64,000 nucleotides of DNA, from assembly GCA_024233865.1 (NCBI GenBank), contig JACKPA010000003.1, positions 1-64,000 of the forward strand, in the 5' to 3' direction. Each line of letters starts with the position of its first letter. Within the stretch, counting starts at the first letter, position 1. Below the pieces are notes generated by a model. It made no database searches. It saw only the letters and a program-made list of their open reading frames with translations, and was not told the origin of the DNA. The position numbers and the translations under genes are program-made. This document shows, in pieces, positions 18,249 to 26,732 of the stretch. This DNA is from Leptospiraceae bacterium. GTDB taxonomy: Bacteria; Spirochaetota; Leptospiria; Leptospirales; Leptospiraceae.

Positions 18249-19589
18249 ATGTGTGATACATTTGTTGCAACTTCAGAATTTAGCGGAAATAATTTAGTAT
18301 TTGGAAAAAACTCTGACAGAGAACCGAACGAGGCTCAAGCTATAGTGAGAATCCCCAGAACTTTATGGGATGAAAAGCACCTTCAAACAACGTTTATAAC
18401 CATACCACAGGTTAAAGAAACAAACGAAGTAATACTCTCCAAACCCTTTTTTATGTGGGGTGCAGAAATGGGTGCAAATGAATACGGTGTTACCATTGGA
18501 AACGAAGCCGTTTTTACAAAGGTCAAACTGGCAAAGAAAAACGACGGTTTGACTGGCATGGATATGCTACGATTAGCTTTGGAAAGAGCAAATACAGCCA
18601 AGAGAGCCTTTGAAATAATCACCGAACTCTTAGAAGAATATGGGCAAGACGCCTGTGGTGGTTACAAAGACAGAAACTTCTTTTATCATAATAGCTTTTT
18701 GATCGCGGATCCGAATGAAGCCTACCTTTTGGAAACAGTCGGAAAACAATGGGCTGGCTTGAAAGTAAAAGGATTTCGCTCCATCTCCAACGGACTTACC
18801 ATTGAATCGGAGTATGAATATTCAAGCAAAGACTTAGTTGACTTTGCCCACAAACAAGGTTTCTTATCCAAAGGAGAAGATTTTAACTTTAGAAAAGCTT
18901 ATTCCGATTCGTTTTTTACATTTTTTAGCAAGTGCAAAATGAGGCGTAGTCTTAGTAGTCAAAAAGGTGAAGAAGCCAAACCTAAAATGGATGCAAAAGC
19001 AGCTTTTGGGATATTAAGAACTCATAATACGGATAACCTTGATTTCAAACCTTCCCAGTCGGATATGTCTTCTTTGTGTTTACACGCTACCGGAATCACA
19101 ACGCCAAGCCAAACAACCGGCTCGATGGTTGCTGAGCTTAGAAAAAACAAGCCTTCTACCTTTTGGTTCACCGGAACTGCGGCCCCTTGTTTGTCTTTAT
19201 TCAAGCCATTTTTTATACCAGGTAACAACATCAAACAAGGAGAATTTCTCACTCCTGGTGAAAAACCGGATGATTCTTTGTGGTGGAAACACGAAAGATT
19301 ACATAGACATGCTCTAAATAATTATGCTGAAATATCTAAAGTATTCCTCTCGCAAAGGAATGAATTGGAAGAAGAGTTCCTCCAAGAAGAACAAAAGTTG
19401 TTAGAAAAACCGGATATAAATAAGCTAAACGAATTTTCGGAACTCTCTTTGCAGAAGTCGGTTTCTATTTTGGAAAAATGGTTGCAAGAAGCGGAATCTA
19501 AACCAATCAAAAGAACATTTGCACCTTTGTACAATCTATACTGGAAATTGCAAAATAAACAGGTAGGGTATGAGATGAAAAAAGGATAG
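18249..19589 (+). CDS. C69/secernin-type Ntn hydrolase
   Basis: Ntn-hydrolase of the peptidase C69 family, closer to secernins than to lactobacillal dipeptidase A. The N-terminal residue after Met is Cys2 (MCDTFVAT), the expected nucleophile once Met is removed. The family motifs FGKNSDREPNEAQ, MWGAEMGANEYGVTIGNEAV, GLTGMDMLRLALER and YHNSFLIADPNEAYLLET are present, as is the CLHA/TGSMVAEL region. Relatives include dipeptidases and amidases; the true substrate is unknown. Length 446 is normal. The C-terminal 80 residues are a charged helical tail. Confidence 0.82.
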   Translation: MCDTFVATSEFSGNNLVFGKNSDREPNEAQAIVRIPRTLWDEKHLQTTFITIPQVKETNEVILSKPFFMWGAEMGANEYGVTIGNEAVFTKVKLAKKNDGLTGMDMLRLALERANTAKRAFEIITELLEEYGQDACGGYKDRNFFYHNSFLIADPNEAYLLETVGKQWAGLKVKGFRSISNGLTIESEYEYSSKDLVDFAHKQGFLSKGEDFNFRKAYSDSFFTFFSKCKMRRSLSSQKGEEAKPKMDAKAAFGILRTHNTDNLDFKPSQSDMSSLCLHATGITTPSQTTGSMVAELRKNKPSTFWFTGTAAPCLSLFKPFFIPGNNIKQGEFLTPGEKPDDSLWWKHERLHRHALNNYAEISKVFLSQRNELEEEFLQEEQKLLEKPDINKLNEFSELSLQKSVSILEKWLQEAESKPIKRTFAPLYNLYWKLQNKQVGYEMKKG

Positions 19590-19635
19590 ACAAAGAATCT
19601 TAAACATGTAATGATAAAAATTCGGGAAATAAAGA

Positions 19636-20853
19636 ATGAATGAGAATGAAGAAAAAGACATTTATGACTCAGGAATAGAAGATGAATTTGAAAACGAGGA
19701 ATTAACCGAACCATTTAATCCAGACGAAATTTCTATTGATCCAAAGGCTGTTCCTATGGAATCATGCTTGAGAAGATTGACTCAAAAAACGATCAACTTG
19801 AACCCAGATTTTCAGAGAAATTATGTTTGGACGGATGATAAAAAATCACAATTGATTGAATCTTTGATGTTAAAAATCCCTTTACCTATGTTTTACGTTT
19901 CTGCAGATGAAAAAGGAAATTGGACTGTCGTTGACGGTTTGCAGAGATTAAGTACAATCCGTGATTTTGTGTTAGGGAAAGAATTTATTAAAACACAAAA
20001 TCTGAGTCTTAAAGGGGAAGGTTTTAAGTTACAAGATTTGGAGTTTTGGACAAAGTATAATGGTTATATATTCAATGAACTACCAATTAATCTCCAAAAT
20101 AGAATTTTGGAAACGGTCTTTAATTTTACAGTAATAAATCCAGGAACTCCCGAGGAGGTAAAAAGAAATATATTTAAGAGAATAAATACTGGAGGACTAC
20201 CTCTCAGTAGTCAGGAAATTCGCAACGCTTTATATATAGGAAAATCTACAGAACTTTTGAATAAACTGGCTAAGATGAGAGAATTTAAAAATGCGACAGG
20301 GGATTCTGTGAAAGACATCCGTATGGGGGACAAAGAGTTGATTCTAAGGTTTATATCCTTTTTTCTACGAGATTATAAAACCTATACCAAAACTCTCAAT
20401 ATAGATAGTTTTTTAAGTGAGACAATGATTATAATTAATTCTTACCCAGATTTCAAAAATAAAGAATTTAACAAAATGGTCGAAAATGGAAAATTGAATA
20501 AAGAAGAAATCCGATTTGAACAAATCGATAAAATAGAATCTATTTTTAAATTGGCTATGAGTCGATCTTTTAAATTATTTGAAGAACATTGCTTTCGAAA
20601 AAGTTATCCGGAAAAGCGTAAAAAAGCACCGATAAATAAATCATTATTCGAAATGTGGAGTATATTGTTAACTTCAATCACTGAACAAGAATTTATAAAA
20701 ATTGAATCAAAGAAAGAAACTTTTTTAGGAGAATATTATAAACTATTGGATAATAGTAAGTTTCAAAATTATATTTCTAGAGATAGCATGAAAAATTATG
20801 CAGTAAAGGAACGTTTTGGAAAGTTAGAAGAACTATTAGGTAAGTATATATGA
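19636..20853 (+). CDS. DUF262 (ParB/Srx-like) protein without HNH domain
   Basis: The N-terminal half matches DUF262, the NTP-dependent ParB/Srx-like domain best known from GmrS-type restriction subunits: LNPDFQRNYVWTDDKKSQLIESL, IPLPMFYVS, and VVDGLQRLSTI (Asp100 to Leu105) as the DGxQR motif, then NIFKRINTGGLPLSSQEIRNAL. The C-terminal half is helical and lacks the H-N-H/DUF1524 nuclease found in GmrSD fusions. The first 40 residues are acidic. The stop overlaps the start of the ATPase gene (ATGA), so the two are coupled. It may act as a sensor or nucleotide-dependent regulator for the ATPase; this role is inferred. Confidence 0.82.
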   Translation: MNENEEKDIYDSGIEDEFENEELTEPFNPDEISIDPKAVPMESCLRRLTQKTINLNPDFQRNYVWTDDKKSQLIESLMLKIPLPMFYVSADEKGNWTVVDGLQRLSTIRDFVLGKEFIKTQNLSLKGEGFKLQDLEFWTKYNGYIFNELPINLQNRILETVFNFTVINPGTPEEVKRNIFKRINTGGLPLSSQEIRNALYIGKSTELLNKLAKMREFKNATGDSVKDIRMGDKELILRFISFFLRDYKTYTKTLNIDSFLSETMIIINSYPDFKNKEFNKMVENGKLNKEEIRFEQIDKIESIFKLAMSRSFKLFEEHCFRKSYPEKRKKAPINKSLFEMWSILLTSITEQEFIKIESKKETFLGEYYKLLDNSKFQNYISRDSMKNYAVKERFGKLEELLGKYI

Positions 20854-21857
20854 TAAAAGCAATCACATTAACCGGGTTTAAGTCATTTGTTTCTGACTAC
20901 ATAGAATTAAGAAATCTTACGTTACTTACCGGTCTAAATAGTAGTGGGAAAAGTAGTGTAATTCAATCTTTGCTTATGGGAAATAACGCAGCATCTAACA
21001 AAGAAATATTATTGGATGGTCATGGAGACTGGGGTGAATTAAAAAATAGTTATTCCAAAGAAACTTTGTTGGAATACGATTTCACTGATGATGCAAGTAT
21101 GAGTATTACTAAATCAAAGGTTAAAAAAAAAGGTAAACTATCTTTCCCAAAAATTATTCATATTGCTGCAGATAGACTTGGACCGGAAACCTCAAATCAA
21201 ATCTATGGTGGAAATAATTATAGTTTGGGAAAGAAAGGTGAAAATGTATTTAAAGTAATAGATTATTATAGTGAAAATTATGATGAAAAAAAATTACCTT
21301 CTATTATGGTACATGAAGACTCTCAGGGAGAAACTTTCGGGTACAATCTTGAAGCATGGCTGGGAATTATTTCTCCCAATACAAAATTTCAATACCAAAT
21401 GTTAAAACAAGCAGATACATCGTTTTCAACTTTTAACGGTTATAGAGCTAAAAATGTTGGTTTTGGTTTAAGTTATTCGCTTCCAATCATTGTAGCATTG
21501 TTAGTTGGAAGTATAACAGAAAACTCTCTTGTTATATTAGAAAATCCAGAAGCTCATCTACATCCGAGAGGACAAACAGAGATGGCCAGATTGATTTCCT
21601 TGTGTGCTGAGTCAGGATCACAGGTAATTGTGGAAACGCATAGTGATTATATTTTTGACGGAGTAAGGGTATATACCAAAAAAAATAAAACTAATTTTCA
21701 TGAAAAAGTCATTGTACATTGGTTTGAATTGAATAAAGAAAAAAACACGGAGCCTGAATTTGTTAGAATTGATAAAAACGGAAGAGTGGAAGAATGGCCA
21801 AAAGGAATGTTTGATCAATTTGAAATCAATTCAAGGGAACTTCTAAGAAATGACTGA
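20850..21857 (+). CDS. AAA ATPase with DUF3696-type C-terminus
   Basis: ABC/SMC-like (AAA_21-type) ATPase of 335 residues. Walker A is GLNSSGKSS (28-36), the signature-like segment is GFGLSYSLPIIVALL, Walker B is LVILENPEAHLHPRG (about 228-242) and the H-loop is VETHSDY (about 261). The end, RVEEWPKGMFDQFEI, matches the DUF3696 tail. No TOPRIM or other nuclease domain follows, unlike OLD proteins. The arms between Walker A and the signature are short, so it is not a long coiled-coil SMC. It overlaps both neighbours (four bases upstream, eight downstream), which implies one operon and perhaps one complex. Confidence 0.85.
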   Translation: MIKAITLTGFKSFVSDYIELRNLTLLTGLNSSGKSSVIQSLLMGNNAASNKEILLDGHGDWGELKNSYSKETLLEYDFTDDASMSITKSKVKKKGKLSFPKIIHIAADRLGPETSNQIYGGNNYSLGKKGENVFKVIDYYSENYDEKKLPSIMVHEDSQGETFGYNLEAWLGIISPNTKFQYQMLKQADTSFSTFNGYRAKNVGFGLSYSLPIIVALLVGSITENSLVILENPEAHLHPRGQTEMARLISLCAESGSQVIVETHSDYIFDGVRVYTKKNKTNFHEKVIVHWFELNKEKNTEPEFVRIDKNGRVEEWPKGMFDQFEINSRELLRND

Positions 21858-22713
21858 TTTTTATTTTAATAGTGAATGTATTCCACAGGATATAAATATT
21901 AAAGTATTTCATCAACTCTTTAAATTTACGTTAGTTGAATATCAAAAGCTTTTATCTTTACCTCAATTACAATTATCACCGGGTATCATTACAGAAAAAC
22001 AACCATCCGAAGTTATTTTTAAAAACTTTTCTTTATTAGAAGCATTTGAAAAATTGAATGATAAAGATTTAAAAACTTCAGCATACAGTTATTTTAATAA
22101 ATATCCTATTGAGAATTTTATCTCATCTAATAATGAGGAGATACTGGAAAAGAAATATTCTATAGAATTAAACAATAGCAAGAAAGAAATTTTTTATCTG
22201 CCCTATATTTTTTATGCAAAGGGGATTGCATTTACATTAGCTTATTATACTGAATTAAAAATTAATGAAATATCTGTTACAACTGATGATTCAGAAGATC
22301 TTAAATTAGAAAATTTGTGGGGCGAAGTATGTTATAAAATCAAAAAACCAATAACGGATTCTGAAAGAAAAAATCAAATAAACGAGTTTAAGGATGAAAT
22401 AAAGTCGAATCAAAATCATTGTTATATTTTATTTATTAATTATAATAGCAATTGGACTATTATCAGCTATAATAACAACAAAGAAATAATAGAAGAAGAA
22501 ATTCAAAATCATGATCCTCTTTTTAACGAATTAGAAAAACAAGAAGGTGAAAGAGATGTTAAAAAAATATTTGAATTATCAAATTCAAAACTAAAGGGAA
22601 AATTACAATGCAGTAATACAAATTTTATTCAAGAACTTATTTCTGGCTTGCAGGTTAAGAGTTTAAATTTATTCGAACAACTTATATATATTAAAAGAAC
22701 CAATATATTCTAG
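21850..22713 (+). CDS. Unknown third gene of the DUF262/ATPase cassette
   Basis: Not recognised. The product is 287 residues, acidic and asparagine-rich, with no signal peptide or transmembrane segment. Notable stretches are EIFYLPYIFYAKGIAFTLAYY and NHCYILFINYNSNWTIISYNN. It starts inside the ATPase gene (eight-base overlap), so it belongs to the same transcript. The stop at 22711-22713 is followed in the +1 frame by a RelE-like sequence without a standard start codon, so the gene may have lost its natural C-terminus by a frameshift. Base composition is lower in GC than most neighbours, consistent with transferred DNA. Confidence 0.6.
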   Translation: MTDFYFNSECIPQDINIKVFHQLFKFTLVEYQKLLSLPQLQLSPGIITEKQPSEVIFKNFSLLEAFEKLNDKDLKTSAYSYFNKYPIENFISSNNEEILEKKYSIELNNSKKEIFYLPYIFYAKGIAFTLAYYTELKINEISVTTDDSEDLKLENLWGEVCYKIKKPITDSERKNQINEFKDEIKSNQNHCYILFINYNSNWTIISYNNNKEIIEEEIQNHDPLFNELEKQEGERDVKKIFELSNSKLKGKLQCSNTNFIQELISGLQVKSLNLFEQLIYIKRTNIF

Positions 22714-23029
22714 TGAGTTTGAAAAAAGCTATCGTGCATTAGAAACAAATCAGCAAGGTTCTGTAATAAATACTTTTAGAGCAGCTATACAAAAAAACCC
22801 AATTAAAACTAATCAGGATTTGATTAAAGATGTAAGTCCAAGTGGTTCTAAACAATTCAAACTATATGAATTGCGAATATACTCTCCTCTCGCCTTAAGA
22901 GTATATTTCTCGGAGTATTCTAATAAAATTTACTTGGCAAAAATCGAGAAAAAAGCAAATCCTGATCAAAACAGTGATATTAAAAGAGCATATAGTATAA
23001 TTAAAAAACTTATATTAATAAACGAATAA
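22667..23029 (+). pseudogene. RelE/HigB-like segment in +1 frame, no usual start codon
   Basis: The frame is open from 22667 to the stop at 23027-23029 and encodes about 120 residues resembling a RelE/HigB (Gp49-like) mRNA interferase: SSEFEKSYRALE, then KQFKLYELRIYSP, LRVYFSEYSNKIYLAKIEKK, and DIKRAYSIIKKLI. The core YELRI...RVYF...IYLAKIEKK order is the typical beta-sheet of that fold. No ATG, GTG or TTG occurs before the TTG at 22820, which is already inside the domain. Either it was fused to the preceding gene and separated by a one-base indel near the TATATATA run at 22683-22690, or it uses a rare ATT start at 22667. No antitoxin gene is adjacent. Confidence 0.5.
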
Positions 23030-23156
23030 GAAAAGCTTGAGGTGGAATTAACATTTTAGGGAAACACTAAAATTCAAAATTTTCAATTCAAAGTTGATTT
23101 GGATCAATTACAAAAGGAATTTCAATTATAGACTATTTCATAAAAAGGAATAAAAA

Positions 23157-23834
23157 ATGTCCCAAACAATCGTATTCGAAACAACAAACGAAGAAGAGAT
23201 TTTATCCATACTGGAAAAAGAATTTCAAAAATTACCCCAAGATGGAATCATCTTTTTGAACGCTAAACACAACTTTTTTCCCGTTTTGAAAAAATTCCAA
23301 GATAAATATTGGGACAATTTTTCATGGAATCCTTTAGCCAATGGGATAGAGGTTTGGGGAGGAGAGCTAAAAAAGATTCAAAAAGGAAGTTTAAGCAATG
23401 ATTCGATCATGCTATTTATGGGAGCTGATCATTTTCGTTGTGATGAACTTTACGCGGAATGTGAAAATGCCTTGAGTTCAGGTGATACAATTGTAATTCA
23501 GGAAATGTTTAGAGCCTTTAAAACATCGATTTTGCGGCATTTTGTTATGGAAGAAGAAATTTTATTTCCCGTTTTTGAAGATTTGACCGGGATGAGACAA
23601 GGACCAACAATGGCTATGCGTATGGAGCATGAACAAATGAAAAACGCTGTAACAGACATGGAAACTTCTTTACAAAAAAAAGATTTTAAGCGAGCAGGAG
23701 CAGTCGGAGAAATGCTTCTTATACTTATGCAGCAACACAATGTAAAAGAAGAAGGAATTCTCTACCCCATGATTACCAATCATACTTTGGATATGCATGA
23801 AGAACTTTTAAAGCAATTACAACTTGCAGTTTAA
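23157..23834 (+). CDS. DUF2249-hemerythrin protein
   Basis: A 225-residue protein with an N-terminal DUF2249-like domain (about 1-75; PQDGIIFLNAKHNFFPVLKK, WNPLANGIEVWGG) and a C-terminal hemerythrin-type helical bundle. The bundle supplies iron ligands in the usual order: HFRCDELY, ILRHFVMEEEILFPVFED, MRMEHEQMK and MQQHNVKEEGILYPM. Such proteins bind a di-iron centre and are linked to oxygen, nitric oxide or iron-sulphur repair responses. The next gene is a free-standing DUF2249 protein six bases downstream, so both are likely expressed together. Confidence 0.85.
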   Translation: MSQTIVFETTNEEEILSILEKEFQKLPQDGIIFLNAKHNFFPVLKKFQDKYWDNFSWNPLANGIEVWGGELKKIQKGSLSNDSIMLFMGADHFRCDELYAECENALSSGDTIVIQEMFRAFKTSILRHFVMEEEILFPVFEDLTGMRQGPTMAMRMEHEQMKNAVTDMETSLQKKDFKRAGAVGEMLLILMQQHNVKEEGILYPMITNHTLDMHEELLKQLQLAV

Positions 23835-23840
23835 AAAAAA

Positions 23841-24074
23841 ATGGAAGAAAAAGTAATTGAATTAGACTGTAGAGAATTGATTCCTTGCGAGCCAATGGAA
23901 AGAGTTTTAAGGGCAATGGAAACACTAAAAGGAGGCGAAACAATTAAAATGATAAACTTAAGAGTTCCACATCCTCTTTTTCCGATTCTTGCAACTCGTG
24001 GTTTTTGCTACAAAGTCCAAGAATTCGAGGAGAAAATTGAGGTTTTTATTTGGAAAAATAATTCACCGGATTGA
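23841..24074 (+). CDS. Small DUF2249 protein
   Basis: A 77-residue TusA-like DUF2249 domain: ELDCRELIPCEPMERVLRAMETLKGGETIKMINLRVPHPLFPIL and GFCYKVQEFEEKIEVFIWK follow the family pattern (pieces given here are separate motifs). DUF2249 proteins usually accompany hemerythrins and denitrification or nitric oxide genes, and this one sits directly after a DUF2249-hemerythrin fusion. It carries Cys10 and Cys17, spaced CRELIPC, in the position where TusA has its sulphur-carrying cysteine, but sulphur transfer has not been assigned to this family. Confidence 0.8.
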   Translation: MEEKVIELDCRELIPCEPMERVLRAMETLKGGETIKMINLRVPHPLFPILATRGFCYKVQEFEEKIEVFIWKNNSPD

Positions 24075-24254
24075 TCTGGTTTCAAAGAATTCTCTTATTT
24101 TTATCTGTCTCTCCATTAGTTTTTTTTTGCAAATCCTCGAATATAATTCAAAATAGCCTATTAGTCCCTTAAATATAGTCCTTTTGGTGTATATAGAACT
24201 CCATTACAGATGCCGTCAAATATACTGAAACAGTATTATAAGGAGAATAGGAGA

Positions 24255-25589
24255 ATGAAAACACAAGCAAAACTGATTGTCATTATGGCTTTTATTGCGT
24301 TATCATTGATCAAGTGTGAAACGGCTTTAGACCCCAATTATAAGTGGCTTATGAGCCTGACCCAACCACCTGGGGAGAATGAAAACGCGCAAGTAGTAGG
24401 AGAAGCTGCGGTTGACCCTGGATCAAGCACAGTAGTAGCACCGGTAGGTGAACAAGAATTCGAACTTCAAGTAAGTGATATAACGGGAACTACGGATTTT
24501 ATATTTGATACAACCAAAACTATTACGATCCAAATTACCGTTGTTGACCCAATCGCTCCTGTTAGTGGATGTATGGTTCGATTTTTGGATGTCGTAGACC
24601 CGGTTACCAGCAGAGTGATTTTTAAAGCAGTAACAGACGGAAGTGGAAACGTCAAAGGTAGCTTTACCGTCAATTCCACAACGAACCAAGTTCGGTTGGT
24701 TGTTGACGTTTTTGGAGAGACTATTATCAGAGATATTAACATTGGTAGCGTTAAGCAGATTAATAGGACTTTAACCTTTCTTTCCCAAACAACACCCGTT
24801 ACCATCATAGATTCGGATAACGACGGAGTAGCGGACGAAGAAGACTTTTACCCGAACGATCCTAGTAGAGCAACTAAAATTAATTATCCCAGTGATGGAG
24901 GATACTACACAATAGCATTTGAGGACTTATTTCCCAAGCAAGGTGATGCGGATTTTAATGATTATGTAGTAAGAGCAAAATTCGAGGAAGATTTAAACAC
25001 AGAAGGTAAGGTTGTAAGAATTAGAGGAAATTTTTTGCATATTGCAAAAGGGGCAGGATACAACCATACTTTTCATTTGAACTTGCCAAATGTTACAGGA
25101 GCCACCTATACCCTAAAAAGGTACAAACCGGATGGAAGCTTGGAATTTGAAACAACAAAAACAGTAGAATCCTTTATGGGTGTGGAGGTAATGCCAAATA
25201 GCTCTACAACGCTATCATCTAGCAACTCAAACACAAACCAAACGTTAGTTCTTGGTAAAAAAGGTGAGATCGAAATTGTTTTGGCAAATCCGATTAGTAA
25301 ATTAGACCTAGGTCCAGTTCCTTATGACCCGTATCTTTATGTAATAAATACAAAAAAAGAGATCCATTTTGCTGGTAAGTATTTCAAAGAAGATGGAACT
25401 GATATCTACATAGACCCAACAGGATTTCCTTGGGCTTTAATGATACCAGGTGACTGGCAATGGCCCTATGAGAGAGGGAATATACACGAAGCATATTTGG
25501 ACTTTAGGGCTTGGTATACCTCAGAGGGAAATGAACACAATGATTGGTATAATTTTCCAGTGACAGGAAAGGTATTTCCGATTAATTAG
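24255..25589 (+). CDS. LruC-domain lipoprotein
   Basis: Outer-surface or outer-membrane lipoprotein with a LruC domain (named after a Leptospira lipoprotein). The ATG at 24255 is preceded by GGAG-rich sequence; its signal peptide ends in the lipobox LSLIKC. After a Pro/Glu-rich linker comes an Ig/carboxypeptidase-regulatory-like domain, then SDNDGVADEEDFYPNDPSRA, a thrombospondin-3-like calcium-binding sequence, and the LruC/DUF4842 domain from GGYYTIAFEDLFPKQGDADFNDYVV to the end (WPYERGNIHEAYLDFRAW). No function is known beyond surface location. The same region immediately downstream holds a hairpin repeat before the histidine kinase. Confidence 0.87.
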   Translation: MKTQAKLIVIMAFIALSLIKCETALDPNYKWLMSLTQPPGENENAQVVGEAAVDPGSSTVVAPVGEQEFELQVSDITGTTDFIFDTTKTITIQITVVDPIAPVSGCMVRFLDVVDPVTSRVIFKAVTDGSGNVKGSFTVNSTTNQVRLVVDVFGETIIRDINIGSVKQINRTLTFLSQTTPVTIIDSDNDGVADEEDFYPNDPSRATKINYPSDGGYYTIAFEDLFPKQGDADFNDYVVRAKFEEDLNTEGKVVRIRGNFLHIAKGAGYNHTFHLNLPNVTGATYTLKRYKPDGSLEFETTKTVESFMGVEVMPNSSTTLSSSNSNTNQTLVLGKKGEIEIVLANPISKLDLGPVPYDPYLYVINTKKEIHFAGKYFKEDGTDIYIDPTGFPWALMIPGDWQWPYERGNIHEAYLDFRAWYTSEGNEHNDWYNFPVTGKVFPIN

Positions 25590-25621
25590 ATTATCAGATA
25601 TGTGTTTGAATTTCTCCAAAA

Positions 25622-25653
25622 CCCGTTCACTGAGCGTAGTCGAAGTGAACGGG
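25622..25653. repeat. REP-like family A, copy 2
   Basis: Perfect 10-bp inverted repeat CCCGTTCACT / AGTGAACGGG around GAGCGTAGTCGA. The core TGAGCGTAGTCGAA is shared with copy 1 although the stems differ completely. It lies between the LruC gene and the most likely ATG of the histidine kinase. Confidence 0.8.
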
Positions 25654-25667
25654 AATTAGTAAAATAC

Positions 25668-26639
25668 ATGAAAGAGAATTTGGATTTTGTTAAGCTTTTA
25701 GACAGCATTTCACCTTTGGTTGCTTTGGATGATGATCATTGTATACAATTTGTAAACGAGTCTTTTAAAAAAGAATTTAACATCAAAAATAAACTTAAAA
25801 CGGGAGAGAACCTTTTCCAAATCTTAAAACTAAAAACGATTGACACAAAAGAATTTAAAGACAATATCCTCCTGTCCAAATCAAAAAAAGTCCAAAATTG
25901 TGAATTTAAAATAAAAAGCAAAATATACGGATATTCCATTTTTCGTTTTGGAAATAGCATTGGTATTATTTTAAAAGACATAACGGAAAACAAAAAACTT
26001 CAAAAAAAAGTAGCCAATTTACATTCCCAATTACTAAAATTACAAGAAAAAGAAAGAGAAAATCTTGCCAGAGAGTTGCATGATAGCGTCGGGCAAACTA
26101 TTCTCGCCGCTAAGTTGAATTTCAATTCTTATGAAAAAGATCCTGTAAAATTTCGAGATAGATTTAATGTAGGATTATCCCTTATAGATAGAACAAGCCA
26201 AGAACTTAGGGAAATTTATACAGCTCTGCATCCTTCCGTATTAAAAGAACTAGGCTTAGAAGCCGCCATTCGGTCTCTTGTAAAAAATCTGCTTGAACCA
26301 AGCAATTGTAAAACAACCTTAAGCATTAAAATAAAAAATAAACTTTCTTATTCTTTGGAAGTAAACCTCTTTAGAATTACACAAGAAATAATTACCAATA
26401 TCGTAAAACATTCTAAGGCATCCAATGTTGACCTAAAATTAACCCAAAGTAAAAATAGGATAAATCTTCACATCCAAGACAACGGAAAAGGATTTTCGGA
26501 AAAAGATGTAAAGTTAAAATCCAAAGGTTTTGGTTTAGTAAATATCAGAAGACGAGTAGAGGACATGAACGGAAAAATAAAAATCGAATCTACTTTAGGT
26601 TTAGGTGCTAATTTTGATATTTACATTCCCATTACGTAG
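25668..26639 (+). CDS. NarX/DesK-type sensor histidine kinase with PAS domain
   Basis: Cytosolic histidine kinase of the HisKA_3 class. A PAS-like domain covers roughly the first 120 residues, a short coiled coil follows, then the H-box ERENLARELHDSVGQ, the N-box EIITNIVKHSKA, G1 DNGKGF and G2 GFGLVNIRRR. I prefer the ATG at 25668, since a GTG 66 bases upstream would put the translated hairpin repeat into the N-terminus. No clear ribosome binding site is seen for either. The following gene encodes a receiver-PAS-ATPase protein, a plausible signalling partner, but no NarL-type DNA-binding regulator is next to it. Confidence 0.87.
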   Translation: MKENLDFVKLLDSISPLVALDDDHCIQFVNESFKKEFNIKNKLKTGENLFQILKLKTIDTKEFKDNILLSKSKKVQNCEFKIKSKIYGYSIFRFGNSIGIILKDITENKKLQKKVANLHSQLLKLQEKERENLARELHDSVGQTILAAKLNFNSYEKDPVKFRDRFNVGLSLIDRTSQELREIYTALHPSVLKELGLEAAIRSLVKNLLEPSNCKTTLSIKIKNKLSYSLEVNLFRITQEIITNIVKHSKASNVDLKLTQSKNRINLHIQDNGKGFSEKDVKLKSKGFGLVNIRRRVEDMNGKIKIESTLGLGANFDIYIPIT

Positions 26640-26732
26640 GGATTGTTTTTATACTTTTATCAAAAATAATTTACTAAAATGTTTGATATTGATTGAATTT
26701 AAAATAACGTGATATTTATAAAGATAGCGATA

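Noticed and set aside
23030..23156. Antitoxin gene after the RelE-like segment
   Set aside because: The 127-bp gap has no open frame with a start and no helix-turn-helix or AbrB-like pattern.
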